Positions 16,027-25,792 of a DNA stretch of 64,000 bases are shown here, piece after piece; within the stretch, counting starts at the first letter, position 1; the number at the start of each line of letters is the position of its first letter. A program made the translations under genes and the position numbers. The stretch comes from Finegoldia magna ATCC 29328 (GTDB lineage: Bacteria; Bacillota; Clostridia; Tissierellales; Peptoniphilaceae). The notes beneath the pieces were generated by a model that had not been told where the DNA came from, made no database searches, and saw only the letters and a list, made by a program, of their open reading frames with translations. The stretch is from contig NC_010376.1 in assembly GCF_000010185.1 (NCBI RefSeq), forward strand, positions 1,187,501-1,251,500. The letters are read 5' to 3'.

Positions 16027-18393
16027 TTAAAACCCAAATTTAATCGTTTCTTTGTGATTTCTAATAGTTATAGTTGCTTCAAAATCTTTTCTCCAAACTC
16101 CAAATTGTCCTCCATGGAATTTAGATTTTGCATGACCTGAATTGAAATATATTGTTCTATTTAATGTTCTTTTACCGCTTCTTACTGTTAGTTTAGCTGG
16201 GCCAGAGTAATTTCTGTTACCTTCTTTTGCATCGATAAATACTGTGAATATTCCAGCACGCCTTTTAGATGGTGCAAATTTTTCTATTTTAATCTCGCCT
16301 TTTTCTTTTGGTATTACAATTATTGTAATACTTGTTTGTAATCCTTCTTTTGTCTTAATATCTACTTTTGTTCTACCGATTTTTTTAGCTGTTATCACTG
16401 ATTTAGAGTCAATGTCAATTATGTCAGTGTCTGTTATTTTGAAATCAAATTTTCTTATAGCTGTTTGTGGGTAGCTTAAAATTTTAGGATTCAAATCAAA
16501 TTTGTCGCCTTGTTTGATAGTAACTGATGGAACAGATACTCCCAAGCTTCTTATAACTTTAGGGTCTAGTTTTTGATTATCTATTGGTGGTTTAGGAGGT
16601 ACTACTGGGATTTCTGTATTGTCCGGATCTGTTTTTGGATCATAATCATTGTCCCCTGTTACCTCAATCATTTTTCTATCAGGAACTCTAATTCCTTCTG
16701 GAGCTACCAATAAATTAAATCTTTGAGTTATTTTGCCATCAACAGTCTTGATTAAAATGTTTGCATTTCCAACACTTACTGGATAAACTGTTCCGTCGTT
16801 TTTAACAACTGCAACATTTTTATCTAGTGATTCGAAAACAACTGGATCGTTGTTAAATTTTTCTGGTTGAACTGTAGCATGAAGTTTACCTTTTTTCTTT
16901 ACACTGATAAATCCTTGGCTTCCTTCTTTTACAGTGATTGATGTTGGCTCTTCTATTACTTCATTTGGATCAACTTCTGGAACTGTATCTCTTGGAAGAA
17001 CTTCTCCAGTAGTTCCAATAGCTTTGATACATGCGTTGGCATTTCTAACTTCTTTAGTCAAATCAGTCCATTTATCACCTTGTGATGAAACGTATGATTG
17101 TCCTTCTTGTGCTGTTGCTTTTGAAGCATAATTAGCAATTGGCATTTCAATTGGCATTGGGTATTTGTATTTTGAAGCTGAAGAATTCATGTAGGCTACA
17201 ATTGCAAATCTTTCACCTTTTTTCACTTTTATTTGGTTGGTGTCTAATGTGTAATATCCTGGATATTCGATAACACCGCTACCAATTTCTTCTCTATTTG
17301 CTGTCAAATCATCAGTAGATTTCAAATCTCTTACAATATACAATTTGTACTCTGTATTCATCGCAACAGTGAACAAACCAGCTTGATAAATTGTTTGATC
17401 TTCATCAGATGTAAACACATTTGCAATATAACCTTGCATATTGTATCCAACACTTCTTGTTGCTCCGAAATCATCGTATTGAGAAATTACTGCATTAGGA
17501 TCTTTTCTTTGAGGAATGAATACCGCATTGGATTTACCACAGAAACCATCGTAATACGATACGTAATAGTATCCACCATCCATAAAGCTTGTTCCCCAAC
17601 TATTTTTTACAATCCATGCTCCATCTCCAGGAGCTTTCGTTTGGAATGAGTTTTTGGAGAAATTATCATCCCAACCTACAATTGTTCCTGCATGATCTGC
17701 TTTTCCACTTCCTGGATTGTAATAACTTCTAGCTTCTTTCTTTTCGTAATACTTTTGGGAGCTTAAAGTTGTGTAAACTCCACCGTATTCCATTATCGCT
17801 TGTTTAATAACATTTGTTTCATTTGCATTGTGAACATCTGGAAGATAAATTACTTTATCAATATCGAATGCTCTTTTAACATTTGATGGCGATACATTTA
17901 TGTAAGCGTCATATGGGTCATCTTTTTCTAAAATTGGACCAGTTCCTCTAGCAAGATATGATGTTGCAATATCTCTATTACCTCCATCATTTGGACCCCA
18001 ATCGAAACCATGCATGTTTCTCATATGTTTTTCACTAAAATCATATTCTGTCCCAAATAATTTTAAATAAGATTCCATGGAACCATATGTAGCAAATGTC
18101 CAGCAAGAACCATTTTGTCCTTGATTTTTGACTGAAGAAACTCTGTTAGTTTTTCTCAAATCATATTTTGATGGAATCGCAGCTCTCACTCCAGCTTTTA
18201 CTGAATCGTAAGAAGTCTTCAATGGTGATATCAACAATTCATCATCCTTGGAATTTTCTTTAAAACTATTTTCAATAGGACTTAATTCTAATTTAGAATT
18301 ATTGTCTTCGTCTGCAAACGTTGGATTTGTTACTAACAATGATGAAACCATGACTGTTCCTAGTAGCAAACTCAGAATTTTTTTAAATTTCAT
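16027..18393 (-). CDS. Secreted papain-family (C1) cysteine protease with lectin-like and Ig-like domains
   Basis: 788 residues. Signal peptide 1-27. The C1 domain spans about 75-285 with oxyanion Q91, catalytic C97 (GSCWTFA), H234 (DHAGTIVGWDD) and N264 (VKNSWG). A lectin-like domain (about 305-460) follows, the same order as clostridial Cwp84. Ig-like regions lie at 480-565 and 612-695, separated by a proline/aspartate-rich linker. The last 82 residues (707-788, SKRRAGIF) form the module shared with the CAMP-Ig protein. No sortase motif. First gene of a probable three-gene operon; only 56 bp without a clear terminator precede the next gene. Confidence 0.92.
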   Translation of the reverse strand: MKFKKILSLLLGTVMVSSLLVTNPTFADEDNNSKLELSPIENSFKENSKDDELLISPLKTSYDSVKAGVRAAIPSKYDLRKTNRVSSVKNQGQNGSCWTFATYGSMESYLKLFGTEYDFSEKHMRNMHGFDWGPNDGGNRDIATSYLARGTGPILEKDDPYDAYINVSPSNVKRAFDIDKVIYLPDVHNANETNVIKQAIMEYGGVYTTLSSQKYYEKKEARSYYNPGSGKADHAGTIVGWDDNFSKNSFQTKAPGDGAWIVKNSWGTSFMDGGYYYVSYYDGFCGKSNAVFIPQRKDPNAVISQYDDFGATRSVGYNMQGYIANVFTSDEDQTIYQAGLFTVAMNTEYKLYIVRDLKSTDDLTANREEIGSGVIEYPGYYTLDTNQIKVKKGERFAIVAYMNSSASKYKYPMPIEMPIANYASKATAQEGQSYVSSQGDKWTDLTKEVRNANACIKAIGTTGEVLPRDTVPEVDPNEVIEEPTSITVKEGSQGFISVKKKGKLHATVQPEKFNNDPVVFESLDKNVAVVKNDGTVYPVSVGNANILIKTVDGKITQRFNLLVAPEGIRVPDRKMIEVTGDNDYDPKTDPDNTEIPVVPPKPPIDNQKLDPKVIRSLGVSVPSVTIKQGDKFDLNPKILSYPQTAIRKFDFKITDTDIIDIDSKSVITAKKIGRTKVDIKTKEGLQTSITIIVIPKEKGEIKIEKFAPSKRRAGIFTVFIDAKEGNRNYSGPAKLTVRSGKRTLNRTIYFNSGHAKSKFHGGQFGVWRKDFEATITIRNHKETIKFGF

Positions 18394-18775
18394 AACACCC
18401 TCCTTTTGAAATATACTACTAAATTAATAGCCTTAATAAATATGTTTTAAATCCAAAAATTATTATAATAGCCCCAATTTATTAATTTAGAATTTGCAAT
18501 TTGTTGTTTTTATTATATCACATATTTTCGAAATGTCTATGTTTTTCATGAAATTTAATTTTATTTATTTAAAATTTTACATTTTTTTATACTGATTTTA
18601 TCATACTACAGCATAAAATGATTGAAAATCACAAATTTCGTCGTTTTTATGAATTTTATCAAGATATATATTTATTCTTCTAAAAGTAGTATAATAAAGT
18701 TGTTAATTCTTAATAGTATTATCTATACTATTTTAATATTGAATTAATATTTATAATCATTGCAAGGAGTTGAAT
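18394..18775. other. Divergent intergenic region between the two C1 protease genes
   Basis: A 382-bp, extremely AT-rich stretch with no ORF, RNA gene or clear hairpin. It must hold the promoters of both proteases. On the minus side only weak candidates are seen near a TATAAT around 18472; on the plus side the candidate at 18700-18729 is better. No operator palindrome was recognised. Confidence 0.7.
18700..18729 (+). promoter_or_regulatory. Candidate promoter of the plus-strand C1 protease (TTGTTA-18-TATACT)
   Basis: TTGTTA at 18700-18705, 18-nt spacer, TATACT at 18724-18729, about 40 nt before the AAGGAG site at 18764. A TATAAT at 18690-18695 lacks a matching -35. Confidence 0.45.
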
Positions 18776-21700
18776 ATGAAAAGAAAAAATTTATTGCTTT
18801 TTATTGCGGTTTTTACGTTACAATCTATGTTTTCTACGAGTTTTGCAGAATCTCACAAAAAGTTTAAATTAAACGATGATTTAACTGTAAAAGAAATCGA
18901 TTTTTCTGAAGCACCTCGTAATCCCGCATTTAATAGGCAGATGAATAGTCCAAAGACTACGAAAAATTACGGTTCAAATGAAGATCCTTTTTTGGTTAAT
19001 ACAAACTACGATTTGTTTAATCAAAAAGAAGACATTCCAAGACAAAAAGCTTATGGAATTCCCACAAACTATGATTTGCGCCAGCACAACAGAGTTACTC
19101 CTGTAAAGGCACAAGGCCCGAACGGATCTTGTTGGGCATTTGCTACATATGGTTCTGCAGAATCGAATATGCTTACGAATGGTCAGTTCACAGATTTTTC
19201 TGAGAAGCATTTGAGAAACACTCATGGTTTTGACTGGGGTCCTGATCAAGGTGGTACAAGAGCAGTGGCCGCAGCTTACTTAGCAAGATGGTCTGGCCCT
19301 GTTTGGGAAAAAGACGATCCTTATTCTGCTTATGATTTCAGCTCACCTTATAATTTACTTCCACAAAAAGAATTGAAGGAAGCTTTGTACATTCCAGATG
19401 TAAATAACAATCAAGATCGTGACAGATTAAAAAGAGCGATAATGAGATATGGTGCATCTTATACAACTATAAATGGAGACACAAATTATACCAATTTTTA
19501 TTCTATGAGCCATTACAATCCTGGTTACGGTTGGCAAAACCACGCCGTAACTATAGTTGGATGGGATGATGATTATTCACGATACAATTTTGGCATAACT
19601 CCTCCTGGTGATGGAGCGTGGCTTGTAAAAAATAGTTGGGGTGATCGTTGGGGAAATCAAGGTGGATATTATCATGTATCATATTATGATGCTCACGTTG
19701 CAAAAGGAAATTGCATTTTTGTTTTGAAAAACAAAGATAGAAATAAATCCATCTGGTATTATGATGATTTGGGAATGACCGACAGTATTGGTTACAACCA
19801 AACAGGTTGGTTTTCAAATATTTTTGGCCCTGTAAGTAGAACTAGCCAAATCGACGAGGTTGGTTTCTTCGTTCCATCAAATGGTGCTCAATACGAAATT
19901 TATGTAAATACAAATATCGGTGGAAATAGCGGTTTCAACGATAAAGTTTTGGTTGCACGTGGAACTGTGGAAAACGCAGGATATACAACAGTAAAATTTA
20001 ATGCGCAAAAAATAAATGCAGGAGCATATTTTGCACCAATTGTAAAACTAACAACTCCTGGTTACAGCTACCCTATTCCTATTGAGTCTATGATTTATGG
20101 ATATTCATCAAGAGCAAGGGCTGGATATAATCAATCATTTATTTCTAACGATGGATATAATTGGTCGGATTTGGCAAGAAACAGATCAAATGCAAATGTC
20201 TGTTTAAAAGCTTTCACGAAAGCTTATTCTGGAAATAATGTCAATCCTATTCCTGATCCAGTAGATCCTAATCCACAACCAGATTTTCCTGAACCCGAAC
20301 AAGAAATCAGAGTAAATAAAATTTCAGTTTCTGAGGATGATATTACATTAAAAGAAGGAGAAGAAACTCAAATCAATACAAAAGTTTATCCAGAAAATGC
20401 GACAAACAAAGAAATGATATGGTCATCTTCTAATGCAAATGTATGTGCTGTAGATAATTCTGGTTTGATAAGAGCATTAAATCTTGGACAATGTTATGTA
20501 ACAGTGAAGTCTGCAGACAATCCTAGAGTATTGCAATACATCAGAGTTAAGGTATTAGAAAACGAAAAACCAAATATAGATGATAGTGTTGGCAAAGATG
20601 TCAAAGTTCAAAGTATCATCATGTATCCTTCCTATAAAAAAGCAAAAGTCGGAGACAAATTTAGAATTGATACTAGAGTATTACCAGGAAATGCAAAAAA
20701 TCCTCAGATAACTTTGGAAAGTTCGGATGAAAACATCGCATCTGTAAGTAATTCTATGGTGGTATGTAAGAGTCCTGGTAAAGTTAAAATAATTGCAAAA
20801 TCAACAGATGGTTCAAACGTTTCAAACTTTGCTGTAATTTATGTAGAAGGCGACAGTCCTGAAAGCAAGAATGCTATTAACATAAAATCAAATGCCTACA
20901 GAAATTCAATATCTATAGGTAATACTAACAATATTTCCGCTATAGTAACAGATTCAAACAAACGAAATATTAGAAATGCAAAGGTCAAATTCACAATTAA
21001 CAAACCTTCTAAAAAAATTATAGAAAAAGAATTGACTACGAACTACCGTGGACAATCTATACTATATTTAAAGGCTAACGAGTTGAATGAAGTTGGAACT
21101 TATAACGTAAATATCTCTGCAACAGATTCAAAAGGCAATACAAACGAAGATAATTTAAGTTTTGAAGTAAAAGATAACAGAGCAACTTTCGAAACAAAAG
21201 TTGATTTAAAAAAAGCAGAAATAAAATTGAATCAAAACGCTATAATCAGTGTAACATGCAAGAATAATTCATTGAGGATATCAGATGCTAATGTATTGTT
21301 AAGCATCACTGATGAAAATGACAATAAACAAGAAAAAAGACTTAGGACTGATAGATACGGTAATTGTTACTATACATTCAGACCAGTTTCCAAAGGGAGA
21401 TACTACATTGAAGCAACAGTTTCTAAAAACGGCTACAAAAATTCTTCAGGAAATACAACACTTATTGTCAACGACTCAGAAAACAAACCCGAAACAAAAC
21501 AAACTGTAAAATTGAAATTTGAAACAGATAAAAAATCATATAATATTTCAGATACAGCTAACATAAAAATAATTGCTACAGATGAAAGCGAAAGGAAACT
21601 CGCTAATTTGAAATTGGCGGTAAGAATAAGAAACCAAAAAGGATTTGATAGAACAATAGAAAAGATAACCGATTCAAACGGTGTCGCAAAAATGTTGATT

Positions 21701-21901
21701 AAACAACCAACAACAACATCTCCAACTAAGTACACAATAAAAGCTTGGCCGCTATCAAATCCGAACACATCATTTGATTTGAAGATTTCATTTGGTAGTT
21801 CGAATAAACTTGAAATTAATTCAATTTACAGTCCGTATAATTTTTACAACAAATATAACCACAATTATGTAATTCACAATTACATTAGAAATATCAGATA
21901 A
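18776..21901 (+). CDS. Large secreted C1 cysteine protease with lectin-like and five Ig-like domains
   Basis: 1041 residues. Signal peptide 1-24 and a ~70-residue propeptide precede the C1 domain (about 95-308) with C119 (GSCWAFA), H256 (NHAVTIVGWDD) and N286 (VKNSWG). A lectin-like domain (about 323-483), a Pro/Asp linker, two Big_2 domains (510-594, 609-691) and three further Ig-like repeats (about 701-798, 804-899, 909-1006) follow. The tail (1007-1041) is rich in Asn and Tyr. It is a paralogue of the divergent 788-residue protease but lacks its C-terminal module. ATG at 18776 is chosen over TTG at 18770 because AAGGAG lies 6 nt upstream of ATG. Confidence 0.92.
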   Translation: MKRKNLLLFIAVFTLQSMFSTSFAESHKKFKLNDDLTVKEIDFSEAPRNPAFNRQMNSPKTTKNYGSNEDPFLVNTNYDLFNQKEDIPRQKAYGIPTNYDLRQHNRVTPVKAQGPNGSCWAFATYGSAESNMLTNGQFTDFSEKHLRNTHGFDWGPDQGGTRAVAAAYLARWSGPVWEKDDPYSAYDFSSPYNLLPQKELKEALYIPDVNNNQDRDRLKRAIMRYGASYTTINGDTNYTNFYSMSHYNPGYGWQNHAVTIVGWDDDYSRYNFGITPPGDGAWLVKNSWGDRWGNQGGYYHVSYYDAHVAKGNCIFVLKNKDRNKSIWYYDDLGMTDSIGYNQTGWFSNIFGPVSRTSQIDEVGFFVPSNGAQYEIYVNTNIGGNSGFNDKVLVARGTVENAGYTTVKFNAQKINAGAYFAPIVKLTTPGYSYPIPIESMIYGYSSRARAGYNQSFISNDGYNWSDLARNRSNANVCLKAFTKAYSGNNVNPIPDPVDPNPQPDFPEPEQEIRVNKISVSEDDITLKEGEETQINTKVYPENATNKEMIWSSSNANVCAVDNSGLIRALNLGQCYVTVKSADNPRVLQYIRVKVLENEKPNIDDSVGKDVKVQSIIMYPSYKKAKVGDKFRIDTRVLPGNAKNPQITLESSDENIASVSNSMVVCKSPGKVKIIAKSTDGSNVSNFAVIYVEGDSPESKNAINIKSNAYRNSISIGNTNNISAIVTDSNKRNIRNAKVKFTINKPSKKIIEKELTTNYRGQSILYLKANELNEVGTYNVNISATDSKGNTNEDNLSFEVKDNRATFETKVDLKKAEIKLNQNAIISVTCKNNSLRISDANVLLSITDENDNKQEKRLRTDRYGNCYYTFRPVSKGRYYIEATVSKNGYKNSSGNTTLIVNDSENKPETKQTVKLKFETDKKSYNISDTANIKIIATDESERKLANLKLAVRIRNQKGFDRTIEKITDSNGVAKMLIKQPTTTSPTKYTIKAWPLSNPNTSFDLKISFGSSNKLEINSIYSPYNFYNKYNHNYVIHNYIRNIR

Positions 21902-21905
21902 AACT

Positions 21906-21942
21906 AACGCCCTTTATCGTTGTGATAAAGGGCGTTTATTTT
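21906..21942. terminator. Bidirectional terminator
   Basis: A 13-bp stem (AACGCCCTTTATC / GATAAAGGGCGTT) with TTATTTT on the plus side, between the C1 protease and the convergent ABC transporter operon. Confidence 0.88.
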
Positions 21943-22681
21943 AGTTATTCAAATAATTTTTCAAGAATTCTTTAACTCTTTCGTGTTTTGGATTTGTAAA
22001 CATTGTATGTGGATCTGTATCTTCGATAATATATCCTTCGTTCATAAAACATACTCTTGTAGACACATCTCTTGCAAATTGCATTTCATGAGTTACAACT
22101 ACCATTGTCATTCCAGTTTCTGCTAGTTTTGTCATTACTTGTAATACGTCGTTTACCATTTCTGGATCTAGTGCGGATGTTGGTTCGTCAAACAACAAAA
22201 CTTCTGGATTCATGCATAACGCTCTCGCAATGGCAACTCTTTGTTTTTGTCCACCTGATAGCATGCTTGGTTTCTTATGAGCATGTTCTATCATTCCTAC
22301 AAGTTCCAAATATTTTTTAGCTTCTTTAACAGCCGATTCCTTGTCTCTATTCAAAACTTTGATCTGAGCGACAGTGCAATTATCCATTACACTCATATTT
22401 TCAAACAAATAAAATTGTTGAAATACCATACCTACTTTGGATCTGAATTTATTTTGGTTAAACTTCGAAGAAAGTATAGATTCACCATGATACAATATAT
22501 CTCCACCTGTTGGTTTTTCTAAAAGGTTGATGCATCTTAGCATAGTAGACTTTCCAGATCCTGATGATCCAATTATAGATAATACTTCTCCTTTTGATAT
22601 CGTGAAGTTAATATCTTTTAAAACTTCTACTCCGTTGTAGTTTTTCTTCAAATGTTGTAATTCTATTATTTTATTTTCCAC
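21941..22681 (-). CDS. Amino-acid ABC transporter ATP-binding protein (GlnQ-like)
   Basis: 246 residues. Walker [10 protein letters not shown] (37-45), Q-loop in MVFQQFYLF, signature [15 protein letters not shown] and Walker [15 protein letters not shown] are all intact. The protein closely follows the GlnQ/HisP type of polar amino-acid importers. Its start overlaps the end of the binding-protein/permease gene by 11 nt, so the two make one transporter. Substrate cannot be deduced; glutamine, cystine or arginine are typical. It is last in its transcription unit and ends at the shared terminator. Confidence 0.95.
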   Translation of the reverse strand: MENKIIELQHLKKNYNGVEVLKDINFTISKGEVLSIIGSSGSGKSTMLRCINLLEKPTGGDILYHGESILSSKFNQNKFRSKVGMVFQQFYLFENMSVMDNCTVAQIKVLNRDKESAVKEAKKYLELVGMIEHAHKKPSMLSGGQKQRVAIARALCMNPEVLLFDEPTSALDPEMVNDVLQVMTKLAETGMTMVVVTHEMQFARDVSTRVCFMNEGYIIEDTDPHTMFTNPKHERVKEFLKNYLNN

Positions 22682-24251
22682 TGAACATTCCTCCAGTCGT
22701 AGCTTCCATTATATATTCTTTGTTGTTAGATTTCTTTTCAATGTACAAAAGAATTCTTGTCAATGAGAATGTCAATACAAAATAGATAACGCATGTAACT
22801 GCGTAAGTTTCAAATATATTATATGTTGAACCTGCGATTGATTTAGATACAAAGAATAATTCAGTAACGCTGATTACGTTCAATACCGATGTATCTTTGA
22901 TGTTAATTACAAATTCATTTCCTATTGATGGCAAAATATTTTTAATAGCTTGTGGCAAAATTACATTAATCATTGATTGTGAATGTGTCATTCCCAATGC
23001 CTTGCAAGCTTCCATTTGTCCAACATCGACAGAATTAATTCCACCACGTACAACTTCTGACAAATAAGCTCCTGTGTTTACACTTACTATAAATAGTGCC
23101 GCACTAATTGGCGCCATATCAATTCCAAGATACAATTTTGCTCCAAAATAAATCAACATTGATTGTACCATCATTGGTGTTCCTCTAAATATTTCAACGT
23201 AGCAAGCAAGGATGAAATTGATAAATTTGTGAAGATAATAAGTGAATTTATTTTTGTCCTTATCTAATTTCATGTTTCTAATTACTGCAACTAATATTCC
23301 AATTAAAAATCCGATAATTGTTGAAACACTGGCAATGAACAAGGTCATCAATGCACCTTTTAAGAAAAGTGATCCATATTCGTTGAATATGCTTTTTACT
23401 TTTGATAAGAATCCTTGTGGTTGGTCTTTTTCCACGTTTAATCTTACCATTTCTTGCATCAACTTATCTCTTTCTTCTTGACTGATTTTCTTCAAAGCTT
23501 CGTTGATTTTTCCTGTCAAATCGGAATTTTTCTTCACACCAATAGCAATTGATGTGTCTTCAGCTGAAGTTTCAAATCCTTTACCTTTTTCAAATTCAAT
23601 GTATGAAAGTTCTGCATTAGATGCTTCTGCACTCAATGCTTGTGGTTTTTCAGAAACATATCCGTCTATTTTTTCTGCCAAAACTGCTGAAAGCATTGAT
23701 GGGAAACTTTCCATTGCAGGTAGTTTATCGCAATCTTTTATTTGATCGATTACTGAATAGTGGAATGTATTTAATTGTCCTGTGATTTTAAATCCCTTTA
23801 AATCATTTAATGATTTCGCGTTAATGTATTTGCTGTCTTTTTTAGTTACAATTACCAAATCAGAGCTGTAATAAGTATCTGAGAAATCAATTTGTTCTTT
23901 TCTTTCTTTCGTTGGACTCATTCCCGCAATTATTGCATCAACTTTACCGCTCATAACTGCCGGTGCAAGTCCGTCCCATTCCATTTTTATTACAACTAAT
24001 TTTTTGCCCAAATTATCGGCAATTTTCTTAGCTATTTGCAAATCGTATCCGTTTGCATATTCCCCCTTGCTGTTATCTATAGGATAAGCACCATTAGCAT
24101 CTGTCGATTGTGACCAGTTAAATGGTGCGTAGTTTGCCTCCATTCCAATTACAAATGTATCTTTTTCTGCAAAAGATTCATTGTTTACGAAAACAAACAT
24201 CATCATTAGTATCATAACTATGCTGGTGAGTTTTCTTGTAAAATTTTTCAT
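22671..24251 (-). CDS. Amino-acid ABC transporter, fused substrate-binding protein and permease
   Basis: 526 residues. Signal peptide 1-28; family 3 solute-binding domain about 33-270 ([14 protein letters not shown], the [18 protein letters not shown] segment); then a permease domain from about 290 with five membrane helices. The permease has the EAA-type loop [23 protein letters not shown]. Such fusions occur in Firmicutes and Lactobacillales (GlnP-like), usually working as a homodimer with a GlnQ-like ATPase, here encoded next. It starts 12 bp after truA in the same direction with GGGGGAG before ATG, so it may share the truA/ecf transcript. Confidence 0.94.
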   Translation of the reverse strand: MKNFTRKLTSIVMILMMMFVFVNNESFAEKDTFVIGMEANYAPFNWSQSTDANGAYPIDNSKGEYANGYDLQIAKKIADNLGKKLVVIKMEWDGLAPAVMSGKVDAIIAGMSPTKERKEQIDFSDTYYSSDLVIVTKKDSKYINAKSLNDLKGFKITGQLNTFHYSVIDQIKDCDKLPAMESFPSMLSAVLAEKIDGYVSEKPQALSAEASNAELSYIEFEKGKGFETSAEDTSIAIGVKKNSDLTGKINEALKKISQEERDKLMQEMVRLNVEKDQPQGFLSKVKSIFNEYGSLFLKGALMTLFIASVSTIIGFLIGILVAVIRNMKLDKDKNKFTYYLHKFINFILACYVEIFRGTPMMVQSMLIYFGAKLYLGIDMAPISAALFIVSVNTGAYLSEVVRGGINSVDVGQMEACKALGMTHSQSMINVILPQAIKNILPSIGNEFVINIKDTSVLNVISVTELFFVSKSIAGSTYNIFETYAVTCVIYFVLTFSLTRILLYIEKKSNNKEYIMEATTGGMFSGK

Positions 24252-24263
24252 TTACTCCCCCTT

Positions 24264-24998
24264 TTAATATTCAATATCCATTAAATACAATCCACTAGGT
24301 TCTATAGTGATTCCTGCAGACTGCCTGTCTTTATTTTCCAAAGCATTTTTTAGCCAATCAATGCTTTTTCTTCCTCTTGCTACATCAACCATGCTTCCAA
24401 CCAAAATCCTGACCATATTTCTAAGAAAACTTTCTGCCTTGAAAGTGAACACAATATCGTCGTCTATTTTTTCGATAGTAATTTCATCAATAGTTCTAAC
24501 TGGATTGATATCTTCTTCCAAATCATTAACAAATGAAGTAAAATCATGTTTTCCAATGAGCATATCTCTGCATTTTAGTAACAAATCAAAATCTAAGTAG
24601 TATTTTCTGTGACCTTTATAATCATTAAACCAAGGCTCCATATAGTATTTGTTACATAAAATGTATTTATATGTTTTTGATTTGGCACTAAATCTCGCAT
24701 GAAAATCCAAATCCATTTCTTCTGATTTTACTATGACAATTGAATCACTCGTGAAGTGATTAACCCCCATTAGAAATTGATTCGCAGAAATATCTGTGTC
24801 AACAATGAAGTTACATACCTGACCTTTTGCGTGAACTCCCTTGTCAGTTCTTCCAGCACCATTGATTTTAACTGGTTGATGAACCATTTTTGTAACTGCT
24901 TTTTCTATTTCTAGTTGTACGGATGGCAAATCATTAAGTTTTTGCCATCCGTAAAATTTTGAACCATCATATTGAACTGTCAGTTTTATGTTTTTCAT
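24264..24998 (-). CDS. truA: tRNA pseudouridine synthase A
   Basis: 244 residues. TruA modifies U38-U40 in the anticodon stem of tRNAs. The catalytic aspartate lies in GAGRTDKGVHAKGQV, and YDGSKFYGWQ near the N-terminus and SFLRNMVRILVG near the C-terminus are conserved. ATG overlaps the ecfT stop by 4 nt (ATGA). The ecfA1-ecfA2-ecfT-truA order is common in Firmicutes. Confidence 0.97.
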   Translation of the reverse strand: MKNIKLTVQYDGSKFYGWQKLNDLPSVQLEIEKAVTKMVHQPVKINGAGRTDKGVHAKGQVCNFIVDTDISANQFLMGVNHFTSDSIVIVKSEEMDLDFHARFSAKSKTYKYILCNKYYMEPWFNDYKGHRKYYLDFDLLLKCRDMLIGKHDFTSFVNDLEEDINPVRTIDEITIEKIDDDIVFTFKAESFLRNMVRILVGSMVDVARGRKSIDWLKNALENKDRQSAGITIEPSGLYLMDIEY

Positions 24999-25792
24999 AC
25001 TATTCTACTCACGATAATTAAAACGAATAATAAAATTATAACTCCATAAGCAAAGAAATCTCGTTTTTGATACGACAATTCGTTAAGCCTTGTTCTACCT
25101 TCTCCTCCACGATAGCATCTTGCTTCCATTGCAACTGCAAGTTCTCCAGCAATTTTCAATGCATTGATAAATAGTGGAACTAAAAGTGGCACAAGATTTT
25201 TCGCTCTTTTAATTATATTTCCAGATTCAAAGTCTGCTCCTCTTGCCATTTGAGCTTTCATTATTTTGTCTGTTTCTTCAAATAATGTCGGAATAAATCT
25301 TAGAGCTATTGTCATCATCATTGCAAATTGGTGAGCAGGAAATCCAATCTTTGTAAAAGGATGTAGCATTTTTTCCATAGCATCCGTTAATTCTATCGGA
25401 GAGGTTGTCAAAGTCAATAAGCTTGTTCCTAAAACCAAAAATATCAATCTGAATGCCATGAAAAATCCCAAATTCAATCCAGATTTTGTAACTGTGAATA
25501 TTCCCCATTTCCACACAACTTCACCTGGTGTCATCAATACATTTAGTATAAATGTCAATAAAATAATAGGTATGAGTGGTTTCACTCCTTTAAACACAAA
25601 ATTTGGTTTTATTTTTGAAATTTTAATAATAGCAATTAGAAACACCAATACTGGTGCATACACCCAAAGTTTACTTATAAGAAATATAGCAATAATATAG
25701 AAAAATACAAAAGTAACTTTGACTCTTGGATCAAGCTTGTGAATTATACTATCAGATGCAAAATATTGACCAATTGTTATATCTTTTATCAT
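24995..25792 (-). CDS. ecfT: ECF transporter transmembrane component EcfT
   Basis: 265 residues with about five membrane helices. The cytoplasmic coupling helices carry the two Ala-Arg-Gly-type motifs (QMARGADFESGN and MEARCYRGGEGRTRL) that dock into the ATPases. It is the energy-coupling scaffold that joins vitamin-specific S components to EcfA1/A2. It overlaps ecfA2 and truA by 4 nt each. No S component is encoded in this operon, which marks it as a shared group II module; BioY at 54075 is a candidate client in this window. Confidence 0.96.
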   Translation of the reverse strand: MIKDITIGQYFASDSIIHKLDPRVKVTFVFFYIIAIFLISKLWVYAPVLVFLIAIIKISKIKPNFVFKGVKPLIPIILLTFILNVLMTPGEVVWKWGIFTVTKSGLNLGFFMAFRLIFLVLGTSLLTLTTSPIELTDAMEKMLHPFTKIGFPAHQFAMMMTIALRFIPTLFEETDKIMKAQMARGADFESGNIIKRAKNLVPLLVPLFINALKIAGELAVAMEARCYRGGEGRTRLNELSYQKRDFFAYGVIILLFVLIIVSRIV

